In this document: positions 47,271-61,085 of the stretch, piece by piece
Layout: each line of letters begins with the position of its first letter
Position numbering within the stretch: the first letter of the stretch is position 1
DNA from: Caprimulgus europaeus
Taxonomy: Eukaryota; Chordata; Aves; Caprimulgiformes; Caprimulgidae
Length of the DNA: 64,000 nt
Direction of reading: 5' to 3'
NCBI GenBank assembly: GCA_907165065.1
Contig: OU015541.1
Coordinates: forward strand, 8,504,501 to 8,568,500
The notes under the pieces: model-generated
Database searches by the model: none
The model's input: the letters and a program-made list of their open reading frames with translations, nothing else
What the model was told of the DNA's origin: nothing
Program-made: the position numbers and the translations under genes

Positions 47271-49817
47271 GAGCAGGCACTAGATTGCACACTATGCTGG
47301 CTTATACTCTTGCTGACATTTAATAATGATTTTTAGTTTAGCAAAACCTTTGAAGTGCTTGATACCAGAAACGTGTTGCTGGTATAGTCATTTGTATAAT
47401 GATTTGAGAGTTGCAAATGAACTTGACTAAAAAGTGACTTATTTAAATGGGTAGACACTTGGAGGGCTCCAGTGGAGGAAGCCCTGAGCATCATCTAAGA
47501 GGGGAACTCACCCAAGAATTCCCATGGTCCCAGGAAAAAGAGTGCATTGTAGAGTCAGAGGAAATTATTTTTTCTCTCCTCTCTTCTTGCCCTGTTGTTT
47601 CTGATCATGTATTATTTTATGTCATATCTTGATATTTTAACTGAGGAACCAATTTTTTATAAGCAGAGCAAAAGGTGATGTAATTATGCTTCTTTTTGAA
47701 AGCACTGTTAATGATCTTTAGGGTTTACCCTTGTCTGTGTAGTGTAAAATGATGTTTGGATGATACTGTTTTGCTTGGCTTCTTTCCAGGCTTCTTCTCC
47801 TTGCTTTACCACTTCTCTTTGGATGTGTAATATCTGACTGGTGATCCCACAAAAAGATGTATAATAATATATTACAAAGTCTTTTTTGCTACCCTTTCCT
47901 GGGAAACAGGGGCATTGGCAGTAATAATATTTTTCCATCCATTAGTAAAGGGACAAAAATAGTCTTAAGGTGGATGATTTGCTTACCTTGTTGAATAAGT
48001 TTTGCCTGCTGTAGGTTAGGTATTGCTGCAAAAGGACAAGACTTGGAAGCTCAGGGAAACCAGCTTAGGTTTATAAGACTATGTACTATTCATTTCTTAG
48101 CTATCATACACAAAAGGATTCAAATAATAATCTCCAAAGCCATAAATTTCACAATTCAGATTAATATTTAGACTTCTATCTTGAGTGGATGTGGTATTTG
48201 TGTCACCAACTTGTGATATGAAAAATTTCAAGATTATTCCTGACTACCTCTGAATTAATGAGTGATTTTGGATAAACTATTTCTGCCTTATGTTTCTCTT
48301 AAGAGTCTTTGTCATATCTTTTCACCATTTATGTTAGTTATTTCTACAGAGTCTGTATTGGATACACAGGAAGATCAAAGAGGAAAATGTCATTCTCTAG
48401 ACCTCATGTCTATTTGAGTCTGCCACCCAATGGTGTACTTTATTATTACCAACTGCCTTCTCCAGTTCTTAGGAGTTGTTCCTTTTTTTTTTTTTAAATA
48501 CAAACTTATCTCCAGTGGTACAAATTTCACATTGATGCAGTAACATTGTCCACAGATAGGGATTGTAAAAAACTGTCACACAGAAAAAGAGGGGGGGTTT
48601 TCCCACATAGATTTTTGGTACTGATTTTGATGAATACCATTTTCAAACCCTGCTTACCTCTCACTTCTGGAAGTCTCTGATTCCTCTGCGGTCAAAGTTC
48701 CTTTGATGTACACTGTGAAGGCCTAAGAAGAAATAGAGGACATACATAAAAGAAGGGATTACAATTAAAACTACTGACTTTCAATATCAATTATGTCATG
48801 GAAACACAAAACATCTGCCCTTGGAGTGGTTAAAAATGTGAAATAATTTTATATATACGTGAGAGCTTGATAGGCTTAAACCATATGCCTGAAATGTGTT
48901 ACAACCTCTCAACCCCTCCTGATGACAGATGCTGCCTTAAGATGAAAAGCTTAACTCTGTGTTAAGCCAGAAAATGCTCTAGAGATATCCAAGCAAAGGG
49001 TTCATGTGATCTTGATGGACTAACTAGACGTTCTCTAGGATATGTGCTTCAAGAAGCTGGGAAGTGGAATGGGGTGTCAGGATTATTGCTAGAGCAGTTG
49101 TTCCTCTCAGGTGCTTATTAATGGAACGTGGGGTTTTTGAGGAAATGTACAAACCCATTCGTCCTTATCAGCAAATGTGTCCAAAATAAGTCCTGTCAAC
49201 TGTCAGACCTGGCAAGTGCTGTACATACTGTACCCTGAGAGTTCAGTCACGATGCTCTGAGGTTGTTTACTTTGCTTTTCTGCCTTAAGAGTTATACAGG
49301 TGTGTACCTTGTGGGAAGATAAAAAAAGGATGGGGGTTGAAAGGGAGGGAATGTTTAAGGAGGATGATAATGAGCATAGTGCTATGTTGGGAAGATCTGA
49401 CTGAGCTCCAAGTACAGGGTGATTTTAAAAAGCATGGTAAAGGTTTTCAATGCAGTGAAGAGCAGCTGGGTACTCAGAGGTTTGGTGCAAAGTGTAAGCT
49501 TGTTCACTGACAGTGTTCAAATACCAACACATCTAATTATGGTAATCTGTGTAATAGTTGTAGGACTTGCAGCCTAGCTAGCCTTGAGCTAGTTAAGAAT
49601 GCAGCTCCATCAGAACAGATCGGAGCAACAGGATTTCAGACCACGGGTTTGTAGGCTGTGTTCAGGTTTTACTGAAATAAGACTGCATGCCTAATTCTCA
49701 CCCAATTGCATTTTGCTCTATTGACACACAAATATTTGTTTTTATTGACACATGAAAATTTTCTTTTGTCTTGACTTCAAGATATCGGTCTTGTGATTAT
49801 TTAAAAGACTCAAAGAG
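47271..49817. other. Intergenic DNA, no gene recognised
   Basis: AT-rich unique sequence with a T-rich run near 48482-48496. The only structure seen is the minus-strand candidate exon at 48658-48722, listed separately. Confidence 0.5.
48658..48722 (-). other. Candidate exon, open reading frame throughout
   Basis: The minus strand has a pyrimidine-rich acceptor (CCTCTATTTCTTCTTAG), 65 bp open in one frame starting AFTVYIKGTLTAEESE, and a consensus donor (GAG followed by GTAAGCAGGG). The peptide has no family match that I know. A second AG seven codons or fewer inside (CCTTCACAG) is an alternative acceptor. The frame could continue into 42732-42774, but that segment lies in a palindromic repeat. 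Real exon, lncRNA exon or chance pseudo-exon cannot be told apart here. Confidence 0.22.
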
Positions 49818-49935
49818 ATACTGGTTGGAAGGGACCTTTATTGATAAACTTGTTCAGCCTCTTGCTTGAAACAGGACGAGTGAGTTCACTGCACTGTGTA
49901 ACTCGGAGCTTTAAGAAGTCAGTGCACTGCTGAGA
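49818..49935 (-). mobile_element. Worn CR1 LINE 3' fragment
   Basis: ACTGGTTGGAAGGGACCTTT followed by a diverged GTTCAGCCTCTTGCTTGAAA segment and ACAGGAC matches the reverse complement of a CR1 3' end (GGTTGGAAGGGACCT, GTCCAACCCCCTGCT, AAAGCAGGA). It is much more diverged than the pair at 46.4-47.1 kb, and its terminal octamer units are lost. Confidence 0.6.
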
Positions 49936-50966
49936 ATGCAGAGCTATTTGACAGTGATTGGTGAGAGCAGTAGTAGTAGTTATGCATGATAAAGTGAGCC
50001 ATCCCAACTTTAACTATTCAGAACATTCCTTCCTAAGTTGTGAGATACTTTTTTTGCTTGGAAAGTTACCATGAAATGTTAAGATTGTCTACAGAGGTGT
50101 TTAGTGTCTTCAAGCAGAAGTGATGCTACAATAAACATAAAAAAAGAAGAAAAAAATAGTGCAGAAAAGCTGCATTTTGCAAAATTCAAGTTTAGTTTTA
50201 GACTAAATTCAAGCAAATTGACTTAGCTCTCCCTGCCTACTACAGCAAATACATTAGGCAACCTAATGTGGTAGAAAGTAGGTGGTGATGCAACTGAGCA
50301 CATAACAAATGACGAAGCTTCCATTTGTACTATATGTTGTGGATATTTGCATTTATGAGGTAATTTTTGCTGGCATCGATGAAACAGCAATGAAAACATT
50401 ATTGTACAATCCTGGGATGGAGTTTTTTGCCAGTTCATAAATGCATGCAGTGGAAACAATGTTTCTGAATAAAATCAAAGTGCTAAATGAACTGTTCAGT
50501 CATCCAAATGTTTCCATTTGGAATGCTGAATAAAGAGTCCTATTTCTAATCCAAGACGGTTTTTATTAGCGCTCAGCGCTTTTAGCGCAAGCACAGACCA
50601 GTTCTGAATGCAGCTAGGGTACAACTTGAATAATAGGGAAGTTATTTTCTGCATAAACACCAGATTTATTAAGGCCTATTTTTTCTGTCTCATGAAAGAC
50701 TAGTTGCAACTTGTTTGAGGAAACCATCAGAACAATTTATACATTCTCAGGATCTTTGAGAAAAGAAGGTAGATGTGCATCACTGTACAAACAGTACTGC
50801 ATTTACACCTTTTACATCTTTTACAGAGTGCCACAAAATATTGGTGCAGCAGTTACCTGCTCTGTGACTTCCTTCTTCAGAATGTATCTAAAATTGGGAT
50901 CATACCATGCTCAAAGTCCAGCTGAATAATTCAAATGAAGGATGGACAAGTCATCAACTTTCTAAA

Positions 50967-51113
50967 ATGAAGGCTGCTTTTAATTTTTTTCTTTCTCTCA
51001 TCACTTTATTGACTCACATTACCATCTGTTCCAATTATGCTGCTTATCTTCAAGTTATTATCCTACTGCCTGACAGTGCATGTAAAATGTCCAAGAAGGT
51101 GCAGTTAATCTGG
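50967..51113 (+). other. Candidate first coding exon with signal-peptide-like N-terminus
   Basis: An ATG at 50967 (A at -3) opens 49 codons to a strong donor (CTGG followed by GTAAGTA at 51114). The peptide starts MKAAFNFFLSLITLLTHITI, a short basic start followed by a hydrophobic core of signal-peptide type, with small residues near 23-26. No promoter signal, downstream exon or family was recognised, and T-rich DNA often yields hydrophobic frames by chance. Confidence 0.15.
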
Positions 51114-54100
51114 GTAAGTACTCACTGGTAAAAAACACCTTTTCATAGAAAGGAAATATTGATAAGAATACATTAAAGACAACAGACAATTCACATAAAT
51201 TTTTATTTTAATTAAGTCTGTTGTGCAGATGTGTGTGACTTTCTCCCAAAGTTTCTTTGTTCCCACATGTAATATGTGGTCAATTGCCTTGGTTCCCAAT
51301 AGCTTATGTTCTTCATGTTGTATAATTATTCTTTATGCTGGAAAATTAAAAGCATGAACGTACATTGATATTGTGGACAAGACAAGGAGTCCACTTTTGA
51401 AGTGAATCTCCCAGCTGTTGCCACTTGCAGTCTGGCTGGTGTAATGGAGTGGCCGTGCAGTGCATATACTGGGTTTGTTTCAGATGAGTTGGAACTGAAG
51501 ATGTGCTTCAGTACCACGGTAGGCAACTCCAACTGCAAATGGGAATTCTCTTCATGAGAAGACACTAGAGTTAGTCCCAAGGAAACTCCTGACACACATG
51601 CAGTGTGACGGCTGGGTCCTCCATGCCAATCCTGTCTTTCCAATGGTGCCACTCAACTGACTTGCTTCTGTTGTACCGCGTGACTCGCATAGCGAGAGAT
51701 GGATAAATGAATGATGTATCCAACCCCCATTAATCTTCATGCTCTTCAATAAAAAATCATTTTGCTGTTGATCTCTCTCTGAGTGCCTGTTTAATGTTCA
51801 CACAGTACAGCAAAACTGCAACATAAGGTCTTAATGCAGTGCCAACATACGATATGACCTTGTCATTAAAATGCAGTTTTGAGAGAGTAAACTCTGCTTT
51901 CTCCAGGGGTTTAGGCAGCTTGGCACAGTTGGCTGTCTTCATTGTGTTTATGTTTCTCAAAAGCACTTGAAAGGAAATGCAATTTTCTGCTGTTCTCTGA
52001 GAAAAACAAATGCAAAAACTTATTTAGATATCATCTAGTTTTTCCTGACTTTTTATTAGCTGAATCAAAACTATGAAATATTTGCATATATTTTTCCCAG
52101 CACTTGTGAATTAATTTGGTTTGGCCATTAAATGTCTGTTAGTTGGTCATTTTATGCCTATTCAGTAAGGGTTGTTGAGACGATTTTCTATGAAATGTTG
52201 CTAGTCCAGATCCATTTGGAAATTGAATTTGAAGTTTATTCTCTCAGGACTGAACTTGCAGGCCACAGTGTGTGTGTTTAACTTTTAGGGGTAATCCCAC
52301 TGACTGTCACTTTTTATGGTATGTCAGATCTGCTTAAGTCTGGCTGGCTGCTGAGTTTTGGAACATGAATTCATTTTTTTATTGAGTTTTAAATGGCTAT
52401 TCAGTTTATAAATCTTTGTGTGTGTAGGCACATCTATATGCCTCTGTATGTGGTTACCAGCGGGGCTTGCATAAAGGGAAAATGCAGGAAAAAATACTTT
52501 GCTGTAAGTATACCATTAGCTAAATTTCAGTCTTTTTAAACTGTTAAGCTGAAATGGTGCCAGAGTGAATTGTTGTGTTGCTGGAACTAAGTAAATGCAT
52601 ATTGCAAAGTAAATGAAAATGTGTAAGGAATGTTGCCTGTTTGTAACTGCATTAATTTAATGCAACTGTAAGCAGTATTCAATGTCATGACTGAATGCAA
52701 AGAAAAACAAAATCGTGCCTGATGAAAACATCTGGATTCAAGTTTTGGTGCCAGTAAATTCTTCCCCCACTGGTAAAAAAGATTGTAAAACCACATTCTT
52801 TTTGGGTTATGTGATTCATAGGAATGTTCTACAGAGTGCTCCAGCTCTTCTTCTGAATACATAGCTCAGGGTCATTCGCTGGCAACAGCAGTGTTCTGGG
52901 ACTAAAGCAGAGAGAGGTCAAGGGGCTATATCCTCAGTTATGCTGAGTTTGCAACTGGCAGGTAGGGGAGAATTAAAGTCTATTTCAGTTCCCTGGAACT
53001 CAGAATCCAGAACAGTCATGGCTGTAACTCGGAGTAGGTAGCTGGAGACCTTTGCGGAAGGCTTGTATATTTTGTTTTGTTCTGGGAAGCTGGTTTATGC
53101 TTTGTTCTACCTCTGGCACTACTTTATTGCTTTGCCACCTGAAAGGAGGATCAACAAGTCTGTGATGGAAAATCAACTGTACTATCTGCTGTACAGAGTT
53201 CTTTCTGTAATGACTGTGATCCTCAGCTGCTCCTGAAAACTTGTCCTCAGTTGCTTTTTGCTCTCTTACCACTCTGGAGATACAGTGATCATGAACAAAG
53301 TTTTGGCAGCACTGTTAGCTTCAGAAAGCACTGTCTTCTATTCCTTCTATTCCTGCTATTCCTGCCCAGGTCACTTGTTCCCACCCTTCCGATGTCCCCA
53401 ACTGCTGCAAGGGTCACTTCAGGAAATGGTGCCCCTGATCAGTAGCTGCTTCATTGCCCGTTTCTTCTCTGGTCCGTTGGGAGCACAGCAGTTGTGCCAT
53501 CACAAGAGAGGGGGCAGCACAAAGATAGAAATGAGCAGCTGGGAGCAAGGCAGGAAGGGGAGGTGGATTCTTAAGGAGTGTTACTGTCAAAGGTCTAACC
53601 ATAGACTGAGCTAGGGCAGTTGGTGCAAAACATGGATTTATCCTACATTTTCTGACTGTGAATACACTAAGGATGTGGTTTCATGAGATGGAGTCTTTGC
53701 TAGCAGTCTTGGATATTTGTCTTCAGCTCCAGGCTTCCCTGCATCCCTGAACAGTGCAGATCTCTTTATCACTCATGCCATCACAGATGCACACGATGCT
53801 GCATTTTGAATCAGATCAGAGAAAGTGATCCAGCTTAAATAAAATACTGCAAAAACCATTTTTTAAAGCTACATCAGTTTGCCATTCCTGCTCACTGCAC
53901 AGCTGAAAAGATGCTTGTGTTCTCAGACACGTGGTGTGTGTGGGAGAATGAGCAGCTGAGGGCTGCAGGGAAATGAGGGCTGCTTCTGCACAGAGGTGCA
54001 GCCTCATAGTTACTGTACTCAGGATTACAGAGCGAGTGATGATATGTCTAAAATTTATACAAGTGTGAGATTCTACTGAAGATTCATACCTGAGATCCAT

Positions 54101-55579
54101 TTACATTTTTATTAAAATAATGAATCAGTGCCTTTTCTTTTGACTCTCATTTATCCTGACATAGAGATAACTAAAGTAACCAAGAAAGGCAAAACCACGG
54201 CTGCTCTAAGATCAAGACCTTTTTCTGAGGTATTAGTGCCTAGATATGGCCAAACACTACATTCAGTGAATTTCTGTAGGGTCTCAATCTCTGATTATTT
54301 CAGGGTGACAGTGGTGCATAAATTCATATGATGAAGAAGGGAGCTTCATTTGATAATAAAACTGTGAGGGAATATTCAGGATATCCCACTGAATAGATAC
54401 AGACTTACTGTCCTAAATGTGCAGACAACTGTGGGACCAGGACTGTGAGGACTTGGGTACTAGAGCTGAGTTCACCTTGTATGCTCAGCTTAGATATGGA
54501 AAGGCCCTGTCCAGAATTCAGAAGCTAGCTGCAGCAATATGTAGTGAAATTAAATTTATGGACATGGGGAAAAGCCTGACTGCATGTTAACTGAGGTGTA
54601 TTAACTAGCTTCTAAAGGAAGTAGTGGCCCTGAGAAACACCGGGTGATTCACAGCCTGAGAATTCCTACTTTCTTTGTGGGAAGAGAAGTGTCTTCAGAC
54701 ATAGGGGTTCTGGAGTTGGAGAGGTAGGAATATGGGATTTAGGAAGATAGCAATAAAAGATAATAAAGGAGTGGGGTTTTAGTGTAGAGAGATGAGGAAC
54801 GAAGAGGTAGAGAAGGGTGCAGTTCTCAGCCCCATGAAGATTTTAGAATGTGGCTCAAAAAGTTAGGAAGTTATTACCTCGGTGCTTCAATGGTGGTTTT
54901 CTTGTTGTATTTTCTTCTTTTTTAAATTTTTTTTAACTGGCTTTTTCTTAGTTATTTGCCAAAAATTCCCACCCCTGTTCAACCAGGGTATGTGTTGTAA
55001 GTTTGCTGTTACAGATCAAGTTCTGAATAGTGTCCATTCTTCATTGATTTGTGTACAGTCTTCATGTGAAGCATTGACCAACTCTCATACTCTGCATTTT
55101 CTTCTCTATTGGAGGCTGCCACTCTAGAGAATTGCTTTGTGTGTTGCAGGAAATCTGAACATGTGCCGTGGCTCGTGAGGGCATCACAAATTACCAAGTT
55201 AATGAGCTGTACAAGGTAGGACTAGTGAGTGTTCTTTCGCTGAATAATGAGCAATGACGGAAGGAAGTGGTGGTGATATACTTCTGAAATTTTATTCTGA
55301 AAATGAGAAAATGCAGAGTAGTAATCTGGTGCCAAATATACTGCTTATGGTTATTTGTAACAAAAACATCCAACCAGCCACTTTGGCAGCACTGAGATGG
55401 TGGTTCTTATTCAAAATAAACCCCCCATATTTAGGGGTTTAACCTTAGTCTCTGCTCAGGCCACACTGTGATTGGCTTTAGCAATCACTAAGTGCAATGT
55501 GCTGTTACTGGACCCGGATTTTACAAGCAGGTAGAGTTGTGTCAGGGTAACTGCAGGAATTCAAGCCAGCACAGCATGA

Positions 55580-55690
55580 TTTTAGGTCACGTCTACACTA
55601 GGTGCTTGGACTTTACTCAGCTATAATCATGACTGAGATCCTAATTCAAACAAGCCCTGAGGGTATGTCTACACTAAATTAGAGGCATGA
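55580..55690. mobile_element. Possible DNA transposon (MITE) terminus relic
   Basis: GTCACGTCTACACTAGG near 55587 and GGTATGTCTACACTAAA near 55660 are diverged direct copies about 73 bp apart. From memory, GGTATGTCTACACTA resembles a terminus of DNA-transposon-derived repeats in reptiles. No opposite terminus was found downstream, so the assignment is weak. Confidence 0.25.
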
Positions 55691-58600
55691 ATGCAACACG
55701 TACAGGCATGGTTAAGCTCCTTTTAAACAATAGCAATGATGGAACAGCAGCATAAACTTTACAAAAGATTGTCTAAGCACATTGGGAACTTGGTGGATGT
55801 ATGCAAATGACAAGTTGTATTGAATTTCATGCCTCTACTTTCCCATTGCTATTGCTAAATTATGTTGAATTGTGTCTCTGGGTACAGTGCAGAAATTCTA
55901 TAAAGCTGCCTAGTTGCCCAGTTATAGAAAATAGGACATTGACTGGAAAAAAGCAATAACGTAAAGACAACTTGTCATTGCTGTGTTGCCAGTCGTGTGA
56001 TCTGAAACTCAAACCACAAGAAGCATTCACGCAGTTTCCTGTTCGCTGGGGAGTACATGTGTGACATCCTTTCAAGTCAGAAACTAGGTACAGGCTCTCA
56101 CAATGACCTCAGTGGAGGAGGTACATGTCAGGTGGGTTATTTTTTAGTTTTGCTCTGGTTTGAAATTAGAACAAAGGAAGGAAACATTAGATTGCTCTTT
56201 CTAGTGAAATGTTTAGCTGTCATAGAGGCATGTGGCTTTAAAATTGTTTCTCTTGTCTGTCTCAGACGCAACGAGTATGTCCTGGATTTGGAGTTCAACC
56301 ATTTTCTTAATTAAAGACAGTTTTATAGTCAGCTTGCAAACTTGTCTATTCCAATTTCAGTTGTTTCAGTTCATAAATAAGAATTTTCCAAATTAATTTT
56401 TAGGGAGGAAAAGATTTTCACAGAATAAATGTAAAATGTCAGCTGAAGAACAAATGGCTCAGTGGTCTTGATAATAGACTAGACAGCTTTTTTGTATGTA
56501 GTTTATCAGTTCCAATCCAACTGGCAGTTATTACCTAAATGGTAGTCTTCATTGAACAGCTATTTTGTAGTCTACAACAAGGAGACAGTTGGTCTCATTT
56601 CTCTTCCTAGAGGCTAAAGGTATCTGTATTACAAAATCAGCATTCTAGATTTCAGTCTAGCTCTAGATTGAAAAAAATCAGAGAATTCAGAAAGAGCTAG
56701 GGAAAGGACTGAAGTGTCCTAAAGGATTAATTCAAGGGCTTTATTGCACATATCCAAAACCAGATCAGACCTGATTTAGGGCTCCTCACTGTAAGATACG
56801 ATACACAATATAAATCAATATCGGGATCTTAAGTCAGACATTTAAAGGCCAATCAGAAACATTTTTGACAGTGCAAAAAATTATCAAGCATTTCACTAGA
56901 CTTTTTACCTACACAGTTCTAGAAATATTTTTCTAAAATAGATATATTCAACCTCAGTTGCAGTTACTGATGGAGGAATTAACTCAAAGAAATCCAATAA
57001 CTTACTTTATATAGTAGATCAGGTTAGATAACTGCAGTATGTCCTTTTGACCTGCCAATATGCTTAGAAACATCTGGAAGAATTTCTTCTAACTGCAGTC
57101 TAGTTGTGCAGGTCAATGTAATGTATTGTGTCTGTCCTGTGCCAAGGGTGAGTAGAAGGCTCTGATCTGCCTTGCACCTTTTTCAAGTGCTACAGCAAGG
57201 CTGAAAAATAAAGGCAGTTACAGCTGACAAGGAAGTCAAACTCTTGTTTTCTGTTTGTGTGTGATAATCCTTATCAAATGCACAATGAATCAAGCTTTAG
57301 TCACCTGATTCCGCTGTCAGCTACACTGAATTGATGGTTGATTTCTGCATCCTGAAGGAACATTTCACCCTGCAATGTTTGTGACCTTCCAGATTTGAGT
57401 GATCCTGAGCTGTTCCAGTCTTACTGTATCTCCAGTGTATACTGCATTTCCAGGCTCTGTCATAAGTTATCACAGGAAATTAGTCTTCCTAATAATTACT
57501 GTTTTCATGGTTACTCTTCATCCTATTAGTGATAAAAATGATAGCCATGAAAAATGTCTTGGTAAACGTGGACTTTCTCTTCTCTAGAAACTGGCAGATA
57601 CAGGGAATGCTGTGTGTGTTACACCCAGTAATCAAAGGGCAGCACATGCACAAAGCTAGCAAAGCAGCCGGAATACCTGGCTTGGGAAAATGTGGATTAT
57701 TCAGATTTTATAAATACATAAAATATAAATTAATTCAGTAAGGTTCGGAGGTGGATATTCTTGGTTTTGGAGACTCAATAGCAAAAGCTCATCTGCAAGT
57801 ACTTCACAACCAGCTAGAAGTTCATAGTATGATTAACATTAATATATTTGACTTATAAAACAAGTTTTCAAGGAAAACAATCTAGAAATAATTTGAGGAT
57901 GGAGCCAAAAATGTCAAAGCAAGGTGAAACAAGGTAAAACTGGCTCCATGTGCAAAGGCAAGCAATTTCAATAGGTTGTTACTCCTGTCAAGTCAAAACC
58001 TTTTGGCTGTCTTTTGCCCTTTATGCACAGGGTTTTGTTTGTTTGGTTTGTTCTTCTTGGTAGATTGGCTAAGTGGCTTTTTGTAAAGTGTTTATTTCAT
58101 TATCCAAGATAGCCTGATATATGAGATATACAGACAATCTGGGCTGGCTTTTCAAGACTGCTTACATGTGTTTACAAATATTTCTGTTTACTTAATTTGT
58201 GACAGCTAATACTGACTTCCAGCTGTTTATCTGGCTGCGTTTTCACATACTGGGGTTAAGGAAACCTCAAGAGAATGCAACAAAATGGTGAAGCAGTGTA
58301 AAACCAATAGAGAAACCTTTCAAATTTGTATTACTTTGATGTAAAATTGTAAATCTTCAGGCTACATCTGTTCAGAAGCCAAATGTCTCATGGGATAAAA
58401 TCTGAAATCATCAGAATCAACATAGAAACCTTGTGAAGGGCAGTGTAGGCTTGTGATACTAGGAGTCAGCTTCCATCAAAGATAACCACAAAGACAGAGT
58501 TTCACCATAATCTAACTACGTGGGTGTGCACAACAGATTGATGTCACCTCTGGAGGCCACCTCTTAGGTAAATAAGTGACATTCGTTGGCTTGTGAGTTT

Positions 58601-60867
58601 TGTGTGCTGACAGGCAGTCGATAGCACCAAAGAAAGCTGCAGATTCATTGTATCCGTTTTGCCTGAACCTTACAGCAGATTCAGATTAAAAAACAACTCA
58701 AATTGATTAAAACATTTTTGAAGTTATTTGACAGACATCTTACCTATGAAGAGTGAAATGAAAGCAGAAACTATGGAAACTGACAGTTTTCTTTATGTAT
58801 ATATCTATTGTGTATTATTTGTATTATCATCATATCATGGCAACCCCAAATAAAATAGAGAAAAAATATTTTTGGCATTGTAAGCAAGCAGGATCACAGC
58901 TCAATCAGTTTTATTAACATTAGTTTCAATCTACATGTTGTTGACAGAGAACATTAATGAAGAAAGATTTAAACCTCACATATGTCTGAGTTCTAGTGAA
59001 ACATCACTGAAACTTGTGAGTATCTTGATCTGAGGCTTAGGTTCAGATTCCCCTTATACTTAGCTTCAGGCCAATTGCAAAGGTCCTTAATGTTAATCAG
59101 GATGATCAGAGTAAAAGCTAAGTGAAACTTGTTTAAAAACCATGACATTTATGATAATTTGAAAATGAAACATTAATTTTGATTTGATTCAGGAAATGAG
59201 ATTTAGTAATTGGTTGGCCATAACAGAATGAAGTGCACTCCCTAGGCTGCTCCTTAAACTAGGCTAGCAGGATGCTGGACATCAAGACTTGTAGCTTGTC
59301 AGAAGGCTGCGTGTTGTACAACACTGCTGTAATCTGACAACTAGATGTGACTTCTATCAGGTCACTGCTGATGCCAAAATCCCTAAACAGATCTCTCATT
59401 CTCCAAATCATGCAACCATCTGACATCTGCATGGCATTTTTTAGGTCTTTTGATAAGATTTTCAGTGACATGCTCCTGTTTATTTAATGTAAATCATTAA
59501 CTCTTGGAAACCTGTCATAACTGTGTTCTCTGTGAAAAAGAGGAAATTTGTTGGAGGTGGGTAGGGGGTGCAAAGCAAAGAGAAACATCTGCCAGAAAAT
59601 ACTGTGGTATAGTGATGCTAAATAATCAGGCTCAATGTCGAGCAGCTCAGCAGCTGAAATAAGCTTGTCTCTGCAACCTCTCTCAATATGACAGTAACTG
59701 GGGCAGCAATCCCATCTTAGCACTTACTAGATGATTCTTTGAACTTTCTTCTCAACCTAGCTTCCAGCGATTCTGGAGCTGTGAATGGCTGAGGTTATCC
59801 ATGTAGTCTTCAGGACAGCAGTGACTGGCTCTATCTTTCCTAAACAACAGATGCCACAACATTTTCTGAGTCCCTCCTCACTTGAGAGAAACCAAAATTC
59901 TGCAGTGCAACCAGGGGTTTGCAGTGGGTTGTATGAACTCCTTTCCCCTGTGATAATCTCATTCCTGCTCTATTTTTTCTGCCTTGAAACTAATAATCAA
60001 GAAAAAGGAACAAATCTGTTCTCCTGAAGACTTTGTTACTTTACTGTTATCCATGTGGGATGAATAATGTGATTTTTGCACATTTAGTGGAAGAGATTGT
60101 TTGGAACAGATGAATGTACAGAGGTGTAAAGTATTTGATCCCTGAAGTATTTGATCTCTTGTGTCAAAGATGCTTGTTTATGAAATAAACTAAATCCTTT
60201 AGGCAGGACTGCGGTTCCTGAGCTGTTCTTTCACTTAACATAAGGAAACAATATCCTTTTCTTTTTCACCAAAAACTACTGAAACAGTTTGATAGCATGA
60301 TGTGATACTGTATGTGCCATGTCAATGTGCCATATGACAATCCTGAATGACATAAATCGTGTCACTGGCTTTGGATAGTCATGCTGCTGCTGCTTTCCAG
60401 GGCTTTGGGACATAGCTGCTGTACAGATCACAGTGAGGCTGTTTTTCTTCAGTGCAACCCTGACACAGAGCATTCTGCAGATCTGTGGCAGGCTCTTGAC
60501 TAATCTCTCTGGCCTGCTTTTTAGACCAGTGCAGAGAATAGATTAATTAAGCTTTTCCTGCTCTTTTGCAAGCCTCAGAGAGACATTTTCATAGCAGAAG
60601 AAAGCACAAAATGCAGTGTAGCATCTTGCAGATGCCCTCCTTTGCTGAATCATCCCTCATGGTCCTAGAGGGCAGGAAAGTGGTGTACCATTTGCTGACC
60701 ACAGTTAGGGGGTCAACATAGGTGACAGTTTGGGGAGTGGAATAACACTGTAGCCAGCATTCATAAGATTGATGTTGATGAAAAGCAGGACTACCATACA
60801 GTGGATAATTTTCCCCTGCCCTGCTGACTAGTAGCTACAGTGCTTGTTCTCTTGTTTGTTAAAAGGC

Positions 60868-60910
60868 TTTTTTTTTTTTCTCCTTTTTTTTGAGGGGGGT
60901 GGTGGTGGTG
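60868..60910. repeat. Poly-T and (GGT)n low complexity
   Basis: Two T runs separated by a short C-containing break pass into a G run and about four GGT units. Confidence 0.7.
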
Positions 60911-61085
60911 TTTTCACGTAAGGTCATGAGTAGAAATACCCAATTCTATACACTTTTACTCCTGTAATGATGGCCTTGGCTTGTCCTCACTGTTTATTTA
61001 CAATGTGGCCTTGTGGCTTAAAACAGAACAGAACTTTCTGAAACAAACACTTGTTCTCCATCTCTCTTTCAGATTTCAGGCACTC

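Larger units (their letters stand above)
49936..61085. other. Intergenic DNA, no gene recognised
   Basis: Long AT-rich stretch upstream of PTPN1. It contains a small CpG cluster at 50553-50592, a signal-peptide-like open frame at 50967-51113, a possible transposon terminus near 55580-55690, and G/T-rich low complexity at 60868-60910. Neighbouring minus-strand frames at 59259-59723 do not match a family. No RNA gene is seen. Confidence 0.5.

Noticed and set aside
53258-53614. 118-codon plus-strand frame over a small CTATTCCTG repeat
   Set aside because: Composition is repeat-driven and no family is recognised.
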